Shown here piece by piece: positions 20,235 to 32,988 of a DNA stretch of 64,000 nucleotides. Made by a program: the position numbers and the translations under genes. Source of the stretch: Atriophallophorus winterbourni. Its lineage: Eukaryota > Platyhelminthes > Trematoda > Plagiorchiida > Microphallidae. The notes beneath the pieces are model-generated. The model was not told the origin of the DNA. It was given only the letters and a program-made list of their open reading frames with translations, and did no database searches. Within the stretch, counting starts at the first letter, position 1. Every line of letters starts with the position of its first letter. The stretch is taken from the NCBI GenBank assembly GCA_013407085.1, contig JACCGJ010003321.1, forward strand, positions 1 through 64,000, read 5' to 3'.

Positions 20235-21830
20235 GCGTTCGCTCATTTCTAGCAGACTGCCGATATGTGTGAGAGCTTATGGTGCCGTATAAGGACAACG
20301 CTTCATTTGCTACAGTAGGTGTCGTTTATCGTTTTCCTATCACTCAGGCAGATACGTTGATATCACAGAACTGTTAGTATGGTTGAATCTCAAACTTCTT
20401 GATTATTACCGATTTCAATGCTCCTAGTATCAATTTGACATCGCTAGAGGATGCTTCTGGGTCATTCAAGCAGGTCTTATTGGACGCTGTGGTTGATGTG
20501 GGCCTCGTGCATTATGTTTCCTATCTAATCAGAGTAAGCCCTACTGGGTGACAGTCCATTTTGCACTTGCTATTCAATCCAACGCAGTCCGATATTACTC
20601 AGCTTCGGACTGAAGCTCCATTAGGCTGTAGTGGTCAGGCCAACTTGCGTTTTATTTGAAAATTCAACACTGGCTAGGAACCAGATCCATTTCCCTGAAG
20701 GGATTTTTGGAATGCAGATGCTGATAGGTTATAGGAATGTGATGCTGATGTTGCTTCATCTCTTGATTGGTCAGTCGATCAATCATCTGATGTTGAAGAT
20801 CGTTGGCTAGTGATCCGGAATAATATCTGGACAATTATTAGGATGGCTGTTCCGTTGTTGACATGTCGTTGTAAGGCGAAATGTTCCCCTTGGTTTCACA
20901 AGGAGTTTCAGAAACCTTTGCGGCAACATCGAAATCTCCTCTCAATTTTCGTAAGCAGGAAGAACTCCACTGACTATAACAATTATAGGCAAGCTAGAAA
21001 CATCCGAACGGCATGGAAATGCAGAAGAATTATGTTGTACGAGCAGCGAATGTTTTACGAGTCTACTTGTGCACCAAAACGTCTATTCGCATACATTGGT
21101 CCCTGCAGAAAGGCATATCCATATATCTATAATTTGATAGATACTACTAAGGGTTAGACATTACTGAGGATGGTTTGAAAGCTCGAGTCCTAGTTAAGCA
21201 ACATGCCCCTGTGTACTGTCTGGAAGACATTGAACACTCTCATGTTGGAGCAGTTAGGCACACAATCCGCGCCAGGACCAGACGTTATTAATCCGTTGGT
21301 TTTACAACCACTGTCAGACGTGTTGTGAGATCCGATTGTCAGGTTGTTTAACAAAATCTGTTACGTTCGGTGTCTTTGCCACAAAATTGGAAACATGGTA
21401 TAATTAAATCAATGTTTATGAGTAGGGACCCTAGTTGTCCAACCAATTACAGACCCGTCATATTGACTTTTTCAACGGATAAATCTTTAGAGAAGTCGCT
21501 CAAGAGGAAAATAGAGATCTTTCTTTTGTTGTGTGGGCGTTGGTGTCTAAAACAACACGGATTCACCAAAACTTTCTCATGCGCAAGTAATCTACTTCTG
21601 GACCGAGAAATTTGGTGTGCTTTGACTGATTCTGATCAAGCGATCGATGTCGTTTTTATTGACTTCAGTAAGGCGTTTGACAGAGTGCCACACCGTCGAT
21701 TGCTCGTGAAGTTGGAGTGTCTGGGTACTCAAGGTTGTCTTGTAAAGTCGATCGAATCAATCAATTCAGAAAAAAGAGAAAAAAGAATATTGTTTCAGAA
21801 ACTAAGAGAAACAGAAAATAACTAAATGGT
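20235..21830 (+). pseudogene. CR1 LINE fragment, third copy (endonuclease end, linker, RT start)
   Basis: This continues the CR1 interrupted at 15812. Frame 20810-21157 is the linker (SPWFHKEFQKPLRQH). Frame 21370-21825 is the N-terminal RT with NYRPVILTF and VVFIDFSKAFDRVPH. The stretch 20240-20800 is frame-broken endonuclease C-terminal sequence. RT motifs after the first catalytic Asp are absent, as in the other two copies. Confidence 0.8.
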
Positions 21831-22875
21831 GAAAGTCTAAGGAAATTCATTTTTTCGGAATCGTGTGAAGCACACAATTATATCGTTTTAATATTTCATG
21901 TAAAAATATTTTTAATTGCAAGGTTGAATAAGAATACGAATTAATATTTTTTCCATATACTTCGGTGGAATTTCAAACAATTTTTTGTCATGTTGCGTTG
22001 AAAAGCAAATTTGGAATTTATCAAGTTGAATAAATAGTAAGCAAGTGATCAATGTATTTTGTTGTTAGTTTTTTTCACTTAAAAATTTCATCTAATATCC
22101 AATATTCAGTTGATATAAAAAACGGTAATTCTCAGAATGTCATCTAAATTTATTTCAACTTATATCAGGTTTCTACAGATAATTAACAAACGTTGTAGCT
22201 GAATATTCCACCTAACAGTGTCCGTTTTCTTCTTTATTCTGATGAGAAATATTTTTATATACACGAAACGATTGATCAGACCACTTTTTGAAACAACTAA
22301 TTCGTGGTTCATTGCGAGTCAATGAACATGCTCGTTTCTGTGTTTCTGCAATCTTACTGCCAAAGCTTCACCATAAATGCTTCATCACGTGAATACCATT
22401 CGGCATTCAATTTTGCATATACATACAAAATTGAAATTGAGGTAAGGGATATGAAAGTTAGACAACGCTATTGGGAAGAAGTGATGTGTCTTGAATCCGA
22501 TGACAAATTATTCACAGAAAATAATTTCGCCACCGGGACTCGAACCTGCGACCTCAGGACTTCAAGTGTGGTGGTTTCAACTTTTACCAAGAACACATTA
22601 TATCTGTATCTTGAAATTATTGAAAAATGCCTGAATTTACGTTGCAATCTATGTATCAAGATTTTTAATTGTTGAAAATAAATATTTTCAGCTAAACGTG
22701 ATAAGCGTTGGGCAGAAAATGTGAACTTGGATTTTCTAATTTAACTAAGAAGAACTGCCAAAGGCTTATTCCGAATCGCAGAATAACAGGTTGCTTGTTC
22801 CTAGATTGATTACAACTGCAAACTGCTAAATAAATGTAGTATTTTTAAGAATAAATATGCTAAGGTTATGAGTTA
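21831..22875 (+). repeat. Single copy of the 703-bp unit plus downstream AT-rich DNA
   Basis: This is the inverse of one left-arm tandem unit and collinear with 33441-34490. It includes the tRNA-like box B (22536-22546 on minus). The 123-codon ORF 22304-22675 is the translation of this non-coding module and I do not accept it as a gene. Confidence 0.8.
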
Positions 22876-23271
22876 TGTAGTGAGCTGCTTCCACTTCGTA
22901 TTTTGTACATACAATTTTTAGCCTTGTATGATTATTTATTTTTGGCCATGTACCCTTCTACTGTATCAATGCATGTACATTTTACTTTTTGGCGGTCAAT
23001 ACAATTTCGAACTCGAACTTTGTCTTCTTCCGTGGTTGTGAAGTCTGTGTGCGCCACTTTGTGCTGGAACTGTGATTAACGGAATCTCCAACATTTTAGC
23101 GCTTTCTGCACCTTGGATTCCATTTCCTGGATTTTCCTGTGTGGATTACTTCGCTATCGTTGGACGTTACGGATCTTTATTTAGACATTTGCTCTCTTGG
23201 TCTTTCAGTGAGTTCTCTTCATTTTTGCCATTTTGTGTGTAGTGCTAGACTTATATTTCTGGTCCACTACA
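22876..23271 (+). repeat. 5' LTR of Gypsy element (396 bp)
   Basis: It starts TGTAGTGAGC and ends GGTCCACTACA. It differs from the 3' LTR by a handful of substitutions and small indels, so the insertion is not brand new. Confidence 0.93.
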
Positions 23272-23373
23272 TAATTGTTGAGCCTCGACAAACTGCATTT
23301 TTTTGCATTCACGATATCTTCGTATTTCTAAATTTCTGGCTTATATTTTGGAATACTCACTTAACACCCCACC

Positions 23374-26300
23374 ATGAGCGATTTTTCCATAAGTGAAGTT
23401 TCCACAATCCTACAATAACAAAATATTCCATGCACATTACCGGCTTTAAACGTTTCTAATCTCCCTCTTTGGTTCGGCCAAATTGAAGCTATTTTTCGTA
23501 TATATGACATTACCGATGAATCTATTATGTATTCTCATGTGGTGACCCTGCTGCCTCTCGACGTAGCTGAACAAGTCAGTGATCTTATTTATGCTATGCC
23601 TGAGGTCAAGCCATACGAAAAGCTCAAATCCGCTCTAATAGACCGAATTGGTTTTTCTGAGCAAGAGAAGCTCAACGTCCTCTTTTCCAAAATAGCTCTT
23701 GGTGATAAAAAGCCATCTCAGCTTCTTCGCCAGATGGAAGAGCTACTTGGAGACAAAAGGATTGAGGAGAGCATTTTAACACAGTTGTGGTTTAAAAACC
23801 TCCCAACTGACATTTGCCAAGTGCTTGCTGGTTTGATTACTTACGTATCATTAGACGAACTAGCACAAGCGGCTGACAAAATGCTCGAAGCAAAAGAAGC
23901 CGACCAAATTACGGTTGATTCCGCACACATCAATTCGCCCTGTCCATGTTCGGAATTGAAAGAACAAGTCGCTGAACTAACTCTTGCGGCGAACTCTCTT
24001 TTGTCAAAAGCTCCCAACCCACCTCGCTCAAAATCTAAATCTCGACCATCGAAAACCCCTGAGCGCGTATGTTGGTACCACAAGCGATATGGGGATAAAG
24101 CCTTAAAATGCATCTCTCCGTGTTCAAAAACCGTCAAAATCAATGGCCAATCAGTTACGGCGACTACTGTTCTCGGCCTACCAAACCCGAGTCACCTATT
24201 CTATGTTACAGACAAATCGAGTGGTCTGCGTTTTCTGGTCGATACTGGCGCTAAAATTAGCGTCATGCCTCCAACATCCAGCACCTCCAAACCGTCGTCC
24301 TACATTCTTCAAGCGGCAAATGGCACTCGTATTAACACTTACGGCAAACGCCTGCTAACCATTAACTTAGGACTAAGACGCAGTTTTCCCTGGGTGTTTC
24401 TTATCGCGGAGGTCAATTGCCCAATAATCGGCATCGACTTTCTGTCTCACTTCGGTCTAACCGTCGAAGTAAAACAGCGGAGATTAGTAGATACGAAAAC
24501 CTCTTTACAGGTCTCAGGTATCACTACTAAAGCCATTTACTCCGGCATCAAAGCTGTCACTCCAGAAGCTTCGACTTTTAGTGCTATACTGCATGAATTT
24601 CCATCTGTCATGCAGCCCCCACGACCGACAGACAAAGTGACACACTCCGTGAAACATCACATTGTCACTAGCGGACCACCAGTCTCCTTCAGACCTAGGC
24701 GACTTGACCCGTCGAAACTCAAAATCGCAAAAGCCGAGTTTGAGCACATGCTAGAGCTTGGGATCATTCGTCCCTCTTCCAGCTCCTGGTCGTCACCACT
24801 CCATATGGTCCCCAAGAAGACCTCAGATGACTGGAGGCCATGCGGCGACTATCGTGCTCTCAACAATCGAACGGTCATCGACAGATATCCGGTGCCACAC
24901 ATTTACGATTTCTCTTTGAATCTTTGTGCCACAACGATCCTTACTAAGCTTGATCTCGTCCGTGCTTATCATCACATCCCGGTAGCCGAGGAAGACATAC
25001 CCAAAACGGCAGTCACAACTCCTTTCGGCTTATACGAATTCACTCGGATGCCCTTTGGCCTGAGAAACGCTGCACAAACCTTCCAACGTTTCATCGACGA
25101 AGTCTTTCGAGGCTTGCCGTTTGCCTACGCATACATCGACGACGTCTTGATTGCCAGCAACTCTCCAGAGGAGCATGTTGAGCACATCCGTCTCGTTTTA
25201 GAGCGTTTCGTTAACTACGGGATAAAGATCAACCCCAGTAAATGCATTTTCGGCACAGATTCACTGGACTTCCTCGGTAATCGCCTTACTCGATCTGGTA
25301 TCACACCTCTTCCCGAGAAATGCCAGGCGATTTCCGACTTTCCTGTCCCAACAACGGTAACCCAGTTGCGTCGCTTTATCGGCATGATCAACTTTTACCG
25401 TCGCTTTATTCCAAACTGCGCAAAGATCATTGCACCGCTGACCGATTTGCTCGACTACAAATCAAAATCTCTTCAGCTTTCGCCTGAGGCACTTGAAGCT
25501 TTTGCCGCATCCAAAAAAGCTCTTTGCAGTGCCACAGAACTCTCATTCATTGATCCGGAACCGACCTTCCCTTTGTCATTGACGACCGATGCCTCCAACA
25601 CGGCTGTGGGAGCTGTTTTACAACAACACCACAAGAACACAGTCCGTCCACTGGCATTTTTCTCGCAAAAGCTTAATCCGGCACAAACTCGCTACAGCAC
25701 ATTTGGCCGTGAATTACTTGCGATATATTTGGCCATACGCCATTTCCGTCATTTACTGGAAGGTCGTGACTTCATTATTTTTACGGATCACAAACCATTA
25801 ACTTTTGCTCTGCAGTCTAAACTTGATCGTCATTCGCCACGCGAGATTCGACACTTAGATTACATCTCTCAGTTCTCTACCGATATTCGTTACGTCAAAG
25901 GAGATGCTAACTTGGTCGCCGATGCTTTATCAAGACCCGACATTTCTGTTTTGTCTTCAGGCAGACAATTTGATCTCTCCCTTTTGACTAACCATCAAGC
26001 CGATATTGATGAAAACGAACTCGCGAAGTGTTGATCCCTGGATTTGCAGCAAATTCAGTTACCAAACACCGATGCCTCGTTGACATGCGATATCTCGACA
26101 GGGAAACCTAGACCTCTTGTCCCTCTTTCTCTGCGACGTGCCATTTTCGATCATTTTCATTCGATGTCTCATCCTGGAAAGCGTGCCACCGTGAGGCTAA
26201 TCGCAGATCGTTTTGTTTGGCCGTCCATAAATAAGGATATACGAAATTGGGTCCAGCATTGCATTCCTTGTCAAAAGAACAAGATATCTCGACATACCTT

Positions 26301-27290
26301 CACACTTTACGTTCCATTTAGGCATTCCAACTGTCGATTCTCTCATGTGCATCTTGATTTCGTCGGTCCTATGCCATCATCGAATGGATACTCATTCATC
26401 CTAACGGCTATTGATCGTTTTACTCGATAGCCGATTGTTGTTCCGATCAAAGACACATGTTCAGAGACTGTAGCACGCGCCTTCGTCGAACATTGGATTG
26501 CCAATTTTGGCACACCATCTGTCATCACAACCGACCGTGGCGCTCAGTTTCAATCGACTTTGTTCCGAGATTTGACGCGACTCTTGGCTGCCAGCACATC
26601 CGAACCACCGCCTACCACCCTGACTCGAACGGATTGGTTGAACGCTTCCATCGACAGCTTAAAGCCTCTTTAGCTTGCCAACCTGATCCTAATAAATGGA
26701 CTGAGAATTTACCACTTGTTCTTCTTGGAATACGTTCCGCTATCAAAGAAGACATGCAGTGCTCAGCCACAGAGTTAGTTTTTGGTACCGCCTCGTGTCT
26801 TCCCGGTGAACTCGTTGTGCCCTGCCAGTCACTACCTCCGGCGTCAGATTACATTTCTCGCTTGCGCACGTTCATGTCCAAGTTAGACTTTACGCCTCCT
26901 CGTCAGCGCATTATCCACCAACAGAAATCACCTCATCCTGATACGTGTGATTTTGTTTTTGTGCGACGCGACTCTGTTTGTAAACCTCTTCAGCCATCCT
27001 ATCACGGACCTCACAGAGTTATCGAGCGTAAACACAAGTTCTTCGTTTTGGATATGAATGGTCGACGTGACACAGTTTCTATTGACCGCTTAAAACCCGC
27101 TTTTGTTGAGCTTAAGCCGCAATCTCCGCCAAGCATCACTACGCCTCACGCACAACCCCCTGATAATCCATATTTGCCAACCTCCACCCATGTTCATCCT
27201 AATTCCCCGGTCCCTCCTACCCCCGTTCGAACCCGAACCGGTAGACATGTGCATTGGCCCAAACGCCTTGCTGACTACGTGACCGTATGA
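23374..27290 (+). pseudogene. Gypsy gag-pol, broken by three stops and a frameshift
   Basis: A probable ATG at 23374 starts gag, but codon 15 is TAA (23416). The main open stretch is 23527-26034: gag with the CsRn1-type CHCC finger [18 protein letters not shown] near 24070, protease [13 protein letters not shown] near 24230, RT with YIDDVLIAS near 25130, and RNase H with [13 protein letters not shown] near 25582 and FTDHKPL near 25779. A TGA at 26032 and a TAG at 26428 interrupt the integrase in the same frame. A frameshift near 26585 moves the last part (LVERFHRQLKASL and the C-terminal GPHRVI region) to another frame. Integrase catalytic residues D (HLDFVGP), D (TTDRGAQF) and E (VERF) are all present. 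The copy cannot make a full polyprotein. Confidence 0.92.
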
Positions 27291-27350
27291 ACATCTCGAG
27301 CGTATGTTACCCTTCATTCAAGCCTAACTAAAGATCTGGTGGGGGAGTAT

Positions 27351-27748
27351 TGTAGTGAAATGCTTCCACTTCGTATTTTGTACATACAATTTTTGGCCTT
27401 GTATGATTATTCATTTTTTTGGCCATGTACCCTTCATCTGTATCAATGCATGTACATTTTACTTTTTGGCGGTCAATACAATTTCGAACTCGGACTCTGT
27501 CTTCTTCCGTGGTTGTGAAGTCTGTGTGCGCCACTTTGTGCTGGAACTGTGATTAACGGAATCTCCAACATTTTAGCGCTTTCTGCACCTTGGATTCCAT
27601 TTCCTGGATTTTCCTGTGTGGATTACTTCGCTATCGTTGGACGTTACGGATCTTTATTTGGACATTTGCTCTCTTGGTCTTTCAGTGAGTTCTTTCCATT
27701 TTTGCCATTTTGTGTGTAGTGCTAGACTTATATTTCTGGTCCACTACA
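27351..27748 (+). repeat. 3' LTR of Gypsy element (398 bp)
   Basis: TGTAGTGAAATG...CCACTACA, followed by GTTA. It is near-identical to the 5' LTR. Confidence 0.93.
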
Positions 27749-28316
27749 GTTACATTCGTGAGGATCTTGAATGTAGTGTTGATTTATAAAAAGTATTATT
27801 TGTCGGAAAATAAGATGGATATTCTCATTTGAATTTGCTCGATACAAGATAATGATTTTGAGTGTTTGTACTTGGACACAACGAGCTCTGAGTCCAGCAA
27901 CAGTATCGACTTAAAAGCTGGTCGTCTTTGGTTCAGTTCAGTTTATATTGCACATGAATATATGTGTCAAACGTGCCAATCTAGATTTTATAATTCTAAA
28001 CACTTAATTTTCAATCAAATGTGTGAGCACTAATCCGGTGTACCGTTGCTCAATTTCTTGGATTGAACAAAAACCGGTGTTTTCAATATTGTATGTGATG
28101 GAACCAACGTTAAGGCTGACTGAAAAGTAAATGCATCGAAAAACGCAACTAGAGACAATATGCAATATGTGATTAAATTGATTGATCAAACTTCTAAGGT
28201 CTAAGGCGTGAGTAAACATGACAAATATGGATGCATATAAGAATGTTGGGTTCTAGCTGTATATGCTTCACCAGGATCCACATACCTATGGGCACGTTCA
28301 TAGAAATATAGCCAGT

Positions 28317-28557
28317 AGAAAACCACTACAGTAATGTCCCCCAAGAATATAGGAGAAAAAGCGCTGGATAATGGATGTTTATCGAAAAATCCAAAACGTG
28401 TACGAAGGTACCGCGGAACAATCACGGAACACGAATTAAGGGAAATTAACTTAGAGTCAAGTTGTTACACAGCTCTCTTCTAAAAAGTCTGATCAGAGGA
28501 AACGTCTAATCAGGAATTGACATTTGGATTCGCCAAGCGGTGTCAGGTCGTTCCAGG
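28317..28557. other. Unique junction DNA between third copy and right arm
   Basis: About 240 bp that match neither arm nor any other part of the window by eye. There is no ORF of note. It marks the breakpoint on the right side of the spacer. Confidence 0.6.
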
Positions 28558-29035
28558 CTGCAATATAGGATCTCAGCAACCAGTCACTTCGAAGTCAGCC
28601 AAGGCACTTGATTGTCGGTAGTGACCAAAGTATGATACACGAAACACAGATCAGTACTAAGCCGAGTCACGTCTAACATGAGGTGAACGTGCTGCTAGCG
28701 GGAATCGCCCATCTGACATGGTCTTAGTATGAACCCAGTTGGAGCAGATGTAGGCAGATCCGTAGGCTTGGAAACGAAGAACCAGATGCTTTGAAAACAT
28801 AGTCCGTACTGATAATTTCCTGCACCCCCAGGTTGGATGGCTAACCGCCTCGCCTGGAGAAAGCTAAGTGGCGTGTAGTCGGGCTGGTAAGGACCTTGTC
28901 TGATAGGTTTAGTGTTATGCGAAAGTGCTGATGGTTGGGGCTACCGGGTGGGATGGAAACAAGCGTCGGTAATCCGTGGAAGGCGTGTGCTGTAGGTTGT
29001 TGGCGGATATAAGTAAATAATTGATGTACAAGTGG
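28558..29035. other. Inner end of right arm, unassigned
   Basis: Mirror of 14901-15378. No gene is supported. Confidence 0.4.
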
Positions 29036-29039
29036 TTAT

Positions 29040-29440
29040 TATCCCAAATGGCGTGGTTGCCATGAGAGTGTCATGCTGCACGTATCCACTGTTTTTTTGG
29101 CCATACAAATGTTTCGTGAGAAACTTAGCGCTTGCATGGATACCAAGATGGGAAATATTGTGTATGTTAAGAATAATGCGCCGTCTGAATGCAGATGGGA
29201 TAAGAAGTCGGAGGCCGCCTAGCGATAAGACGCAAATGTCATAGCCCCAGCCATCGGGCAAAGAAAGAAGTATGATATCGAGTCCCTGAGCTGTTTCATG
29301 CCGGCATCAGTAGCTTCCGATTTCGCTGAGGTCGAGGGAGAGTGGCAACTCTATCACACTCGTTGTAGATAATGAGTCAGTGATAGGAATTGGAGCACGT
29401 GAGATATACTGTATGTCAATCGTGAACTAAATGAAAACAT
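29040..29440 (-). pseudogene. Gypsy integrase zinc-domain fragment, right arm
   Basis: Mirror of 14490-14900. The 106-codon minus frame (28941-29261) includes RRRIILNIHNISHLGIHASAK and extends further than in the left arm because one break is absent. Confidence 0.55.
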
Positions 29441-29444
29441 TTTG

Positions 29445-30480
29445 GTGCGTAGTCTCTCTAGGAGAATACTTACCCGAATATCTGTTCATTGATGAACGAG
29501 GGGCTTATAAACAGTGAATACGGTAAACTGTCTTTCCTGATAATGTGTTCAAACCATCAGTGAGTCTTGCCCCATAGGTTTCACCTGTCTGACCCTCAAC
29601 CATCCTAGACACAAGGCGATGGACCCTTTAGAGACATGCAATATCCTTTTTTAAGTACGCTGCCCAGGATTGAACGCAGTATTATAAGGAAGGCTGCACG
29701 ACTACTTTTTATAAGGGCATGAAATGAAAAATAATTAAATTCAACCTGGATAATTTTAACGATGAACATTTTGGTTTCTCTTTTCATTAAGATTTTGTTG
29801 AATTTGTACACTACGCCTTGTTACTGAAACTGATCATCAAAGTAAAAAATTAAGAGATAAAGATTAGGAGAATGGAAATAAAACATTTTATCAGCAATCA
29901 GAATAATTATTCATAAGGTTCTTCAACCTCGATAGCATAAAACTCTAAAGCTGAATGACTAAAACAAAATTATCGTCAACCTGTATATTTTTATTAAAGA
30001 ACTTTTTTTGTTTTCTCTCTATATTAATATCACGTTGAATTTGTTTTCAAAATTTATCATCTCAGTAAGAAATTGTCATTATGATCAAGAAGATTGACAT
30101 GAAGCAAATTCATCAGCAATCACATTAAAATTATGCATTTTCTCACTATGGTTCAATTTAAGAACAATTTATGACATGAAATTTTGAGGTTAATAATCTT
30201 CCAGGATAACGCTGTTTAAAGGTTGACTGTAATTCGTCTTGATTTCTGCATGCTGATATTTCGAAATTTTTTGGTATGAAAGAAGAGCCATGACAATTTT
30301 CACCAAAGGACTAGCTGCGCGTGTGAGAAAAAACTGTCCTGAGATTATTAAATTCATTATACTGGTTTTATTCATGGTCTCTTTTTCGTGCTTTGGAATC
30401 AAGTCTCTCTTCACGTATGACATTCACTCAGTTTTGCTACTTTTATAATCAATTCATCCTAAATTCAACTGTGGTAGTAA
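29445..30480. other. AT-rich stretch, right arm
   Basis: Mirror of 13501-14480. It contains about 50 bp near 30300-30350 that the left arm lacks. No gene is supported. Confidence 0.45.
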
Positions 30481-30489
30481 ACGAGGTCA

Positions 30490-31270
30490 ACGTTAAAATT
30501 TGATTCTTACGATATTTTGATATTCTTGTGGGAATCCGAGATATTTAAAGTTTATCACAAGAACTTTTATTCTATTTTTAATGTACTTGAACATACTACG
30601 ACTCGTAAATCTGCAAAAGTATATCATGAAGCATCGACTGCAATGAAGCCTCAAGAGAATGCAGGCTCCGCTGCTCAATCTTGTGATTCTTGTCTTGTTT
30701 CTTCGAAGCAGGTCGCTAATAACGCTAAGCTGTTCCATATGAAACATGCTCAATATGGATGCCTATTCGATGTTGTGGAATAAAGCCGGAGATGTATCGT
30801 AGGCTTCAGAAAAATTCATGCGATATTATTTCCACTTTATGTAAGATAAGCCTTCCACCGACTCGTTTTAAGCTCGCAGGTACTCCGCTTCAAGTTTACA
30901 CGGCTTCTGCTAAGAACTCTGAAGGTCTTAATGAGGTTGTAAATAATGGCTCACCCTCCAAAGAGGATACCCACTACACATCTTTTGCACCGCAAGTTTG
31001 CGTGCAATCGGAATATGTACGCAATTTTGGGGAGGTATTTTCCTCCCCTGTAATCCGTCAAACAGATAGAGTTAGTCTTGCCGGTGCAAAAAACGTGCAT
31101 CAACCCAAATAGGTCAAGGAACTACCACAGCCTGATAAAGCAATCAAGAAAAATGACCAGAGCTTTACCACTGATGAGAGTAGATGATCCTGATTCATTT
31201 GTCTCAATGCGCCGGAGCAAACAGTTGCTCTTACGATACAGAGGGTTGAACATTAACGCGATTTTTTAAA
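30490..31270 (+). pseudogene. CR1 ORF1 fragment, right arm
   Basis: The zinc region is split between frames 30517-30783 (SCDSCLVSSKQVANNAK) and 30759-31112 (CCGIKPEMYRRLQKN) by loss of one A relative to the left arm. The last frame extends further downstream than in the left arm (NNGSPSKEDTHYTSF). Comparing the arms shows each has a different break. Confidence 0.65.
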
Positions 31271-31312
31271 ATATGCGCAGGCCCTAATTTTCGACTAAGA
31301 AAAAATGGTATA

Positions 31313-31940
31313 ATGATCCCAACAGCGTTTCGTCTATACCGCATGACAGCGCCAAGTGAACACCCCAGAGCGGTGAAGATTGTGTTACACTCCCTTGAAC
31401 AATTGACCTCATTGCTGAAGGATACTTACAAGTTAAAGGGTAGTAAATCTCGAATCCTGTGTGATCTCTCTACGGAAGATCGTGTGGAAATGCGAAAAGC
31501 AACTCAGGTGATTAGCGAGCGCATAGCCGCAGGTGAAACTAACTTGCGCTTGGTGGATTTTCGGGTTGTGAGAATGAGGCCAAACGTTCGTTGGGAGCTC
31601 CTGAAGAAAGGAATTCGGAGGGATCTGGATCTTTAAAAGTGATTTATTATAATGCGTTTAGTTTGGAAAACAAACTGGATGGATTCTTCGAGCGGATTAT
31701 TGCGATCATTGCGATAATGGAAACCAGGCTCTCCCCTGAGCAGGATGATATCTGGCTGGCCCTAGCTGGATATAAACTCATTCGCGCAGATCGAACAGAC
31801 GCTAGGATCACTGGTCGGGTTGTTTTATACTTTCAACAACATATTTCCTTCGAAGCGTTTGCTTATTTCGAGCAGACTGCCGATATGTGTGAGAGCTTGT
31901 GGCGCCGTATAAGGACAACGCTTCATTTGCTACAGTAGGT
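31313..31940 (+). pseudogene. CR1 ORF2 leader and endonuclease start, right arm
   Basis: Frames 31313-31636 and 31591-31938 match 12062-12675 inverted. The endonuclease frame continues to SLWRRIRTTLHLLQ, because the site of the left-arm insertion is intact here. This stretch also provides the empty site that proves the BEL/Pao insertion in the third copy. Confidence 0.75.
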
Positions 31941-32985
31941 GTCGTTTATCGTTTTCCTATCACTCAGACAGATTCATTGATATCACAGAACTGTCAGTAT
32001 GGTTGAATCTCAAACTTCTTGATTATTACCGATTTCAATGCTCCTAGTATTAATTTGACATCGCTAGAGGATGCTTCTGGGTCATTCAAGCAGGTCTTAT
32101 TGGACGCTGTGGTTGATGTGGGCCTCGTGCATTATGTTTCCTATCTAATCAGAGTAAGTCCTACTGGGTGACAGTCCTTTTGAACTTGGTGTTAAATCCA
32201 ACGCAGTCCGATATTACTCAGCTTCGGACTGAAGCTCCATTAGGCTGTAGTGGTCAGGCCAACTTGAGTTTTATTTGAAAATTCAACACTGGCTAGGAAC
32301 CAGATCCATTTCCCTGAAGGGATTTTTGGAATGCAGATGCTGATAGGTTATAGGAATGTGATGCTGATGTTGCTTCATCTCTCGATTGGTCAGTCAATCA
32401 ATCATCTGATGTTGAAGATCGTTGGCTGGTGATCCGGAATAATAGCTGGACAATTATTAGGATGGCTGTTCCGTTGTTGACATCTCGTCGTAAGGCGAAA
32501 TGTTCCTCTTGGTTTCACAAGAAGTTCCAGAAACCTTTGCGGCAACATCGAAATCTCTTCTCAATTTTCGTAAGCAGGAAGAACTCCACTGACTATAACA
32601 ATTATAGGCAAGCTAGAAACATCTGAACGGCATGGAAATGCAGAAGAATTATGTTGTACAAGCAGCGAATGTTTTACGAGTCTACTTGTGCACCAAAACG
32701 TCTATTCGCATACATTGGTCCCTGCAGAAAGGCATATCCATATATCTATAATTTGATAGATACTACTAAGGGTAGGACATTACTGAGGATGGTTTGAAAG
32801 CTCGAGTCCTAGTTAAGCAACATGCGCCTGTGTACTGTCTGGAAGACATTGAACACTCTCATGTTGGAGCAGTTAGGCACACAATCCGCGCCAGGACCAG
32901 ACGTTATTAATCCGTTGGTTTCACAACCACTGTCAGACGTGTTGTGAGATCCGATTGTCAGGTTGTTTAACAAAATCTGTTACGT
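31941..32985 (+). pseudogene. CR1 endonuclease end and linker, right arm
   Basis: Frame 32429-32626 carries the linker motif WFHKKFQKPLRQH and then meets a TGA where the third copy has CGA. The upstream part is frame-broken endonuclease sequence. Confidence 0.65.
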
Positions 32986-32988
32986 TCG

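Larger units (their letters stand above)
22876..27748 (+). mobile_element. Gypsy/Ty3 LTR retrotransposon of CsRn1 type
   Basis: Two closely similar LTRs with 7-bp inverted ends (TGTAGTG...CACTACA) bound a 4.87-kb element. GTTA is duplicated at 22872-22875 and 27749-27752. The right arm retains the empty site (ATGAGTTACATTCG near 34480), as does the left arm inverted. The internal region holds gag and pol in the order gag, protease, RT, RNase H, integrase. A G-rich tract just before 27351 (GGTGGGGGAG) is the likely polypurine tract. No primer-binding site is obvious immediately after the 5' LTR. Confidence 0.95.
15377..28316 (+). repeat. Third, direct copy of part of the arm, split by two LTR elements
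   Basis: Segments 15377-15812, 20235-22875 and 27753-28316 are collinear with right-arm positions of about 31420-35059 and inverted relative to left-arm 6493-12564. The offset to the right arm falls from about 16047 to 11619 to 6737 across the two interruptions, matching the lengths of the inserted BEL/Pao and Gypsy elements plus their target duplications. The copy starts directly at the inner end of the left arm with a few shared bases at the junction. A unique stretch of about 240 bp separates its end from the right arm. Confidence 0.9.

Noticed and set aside
22238..22255. CTGATGAGAAA as a hammerhead core
   Set aside because: The two core blocks abut with no room for helix II and no helix I partners exist.
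22304..22675. 123-codon ORF as a gene
   Set aside because: It is the translation of the 703-bp repeat including the tRNA-like block (ATGTRTCDLRTS). The corresponding copies in the arms are not open.
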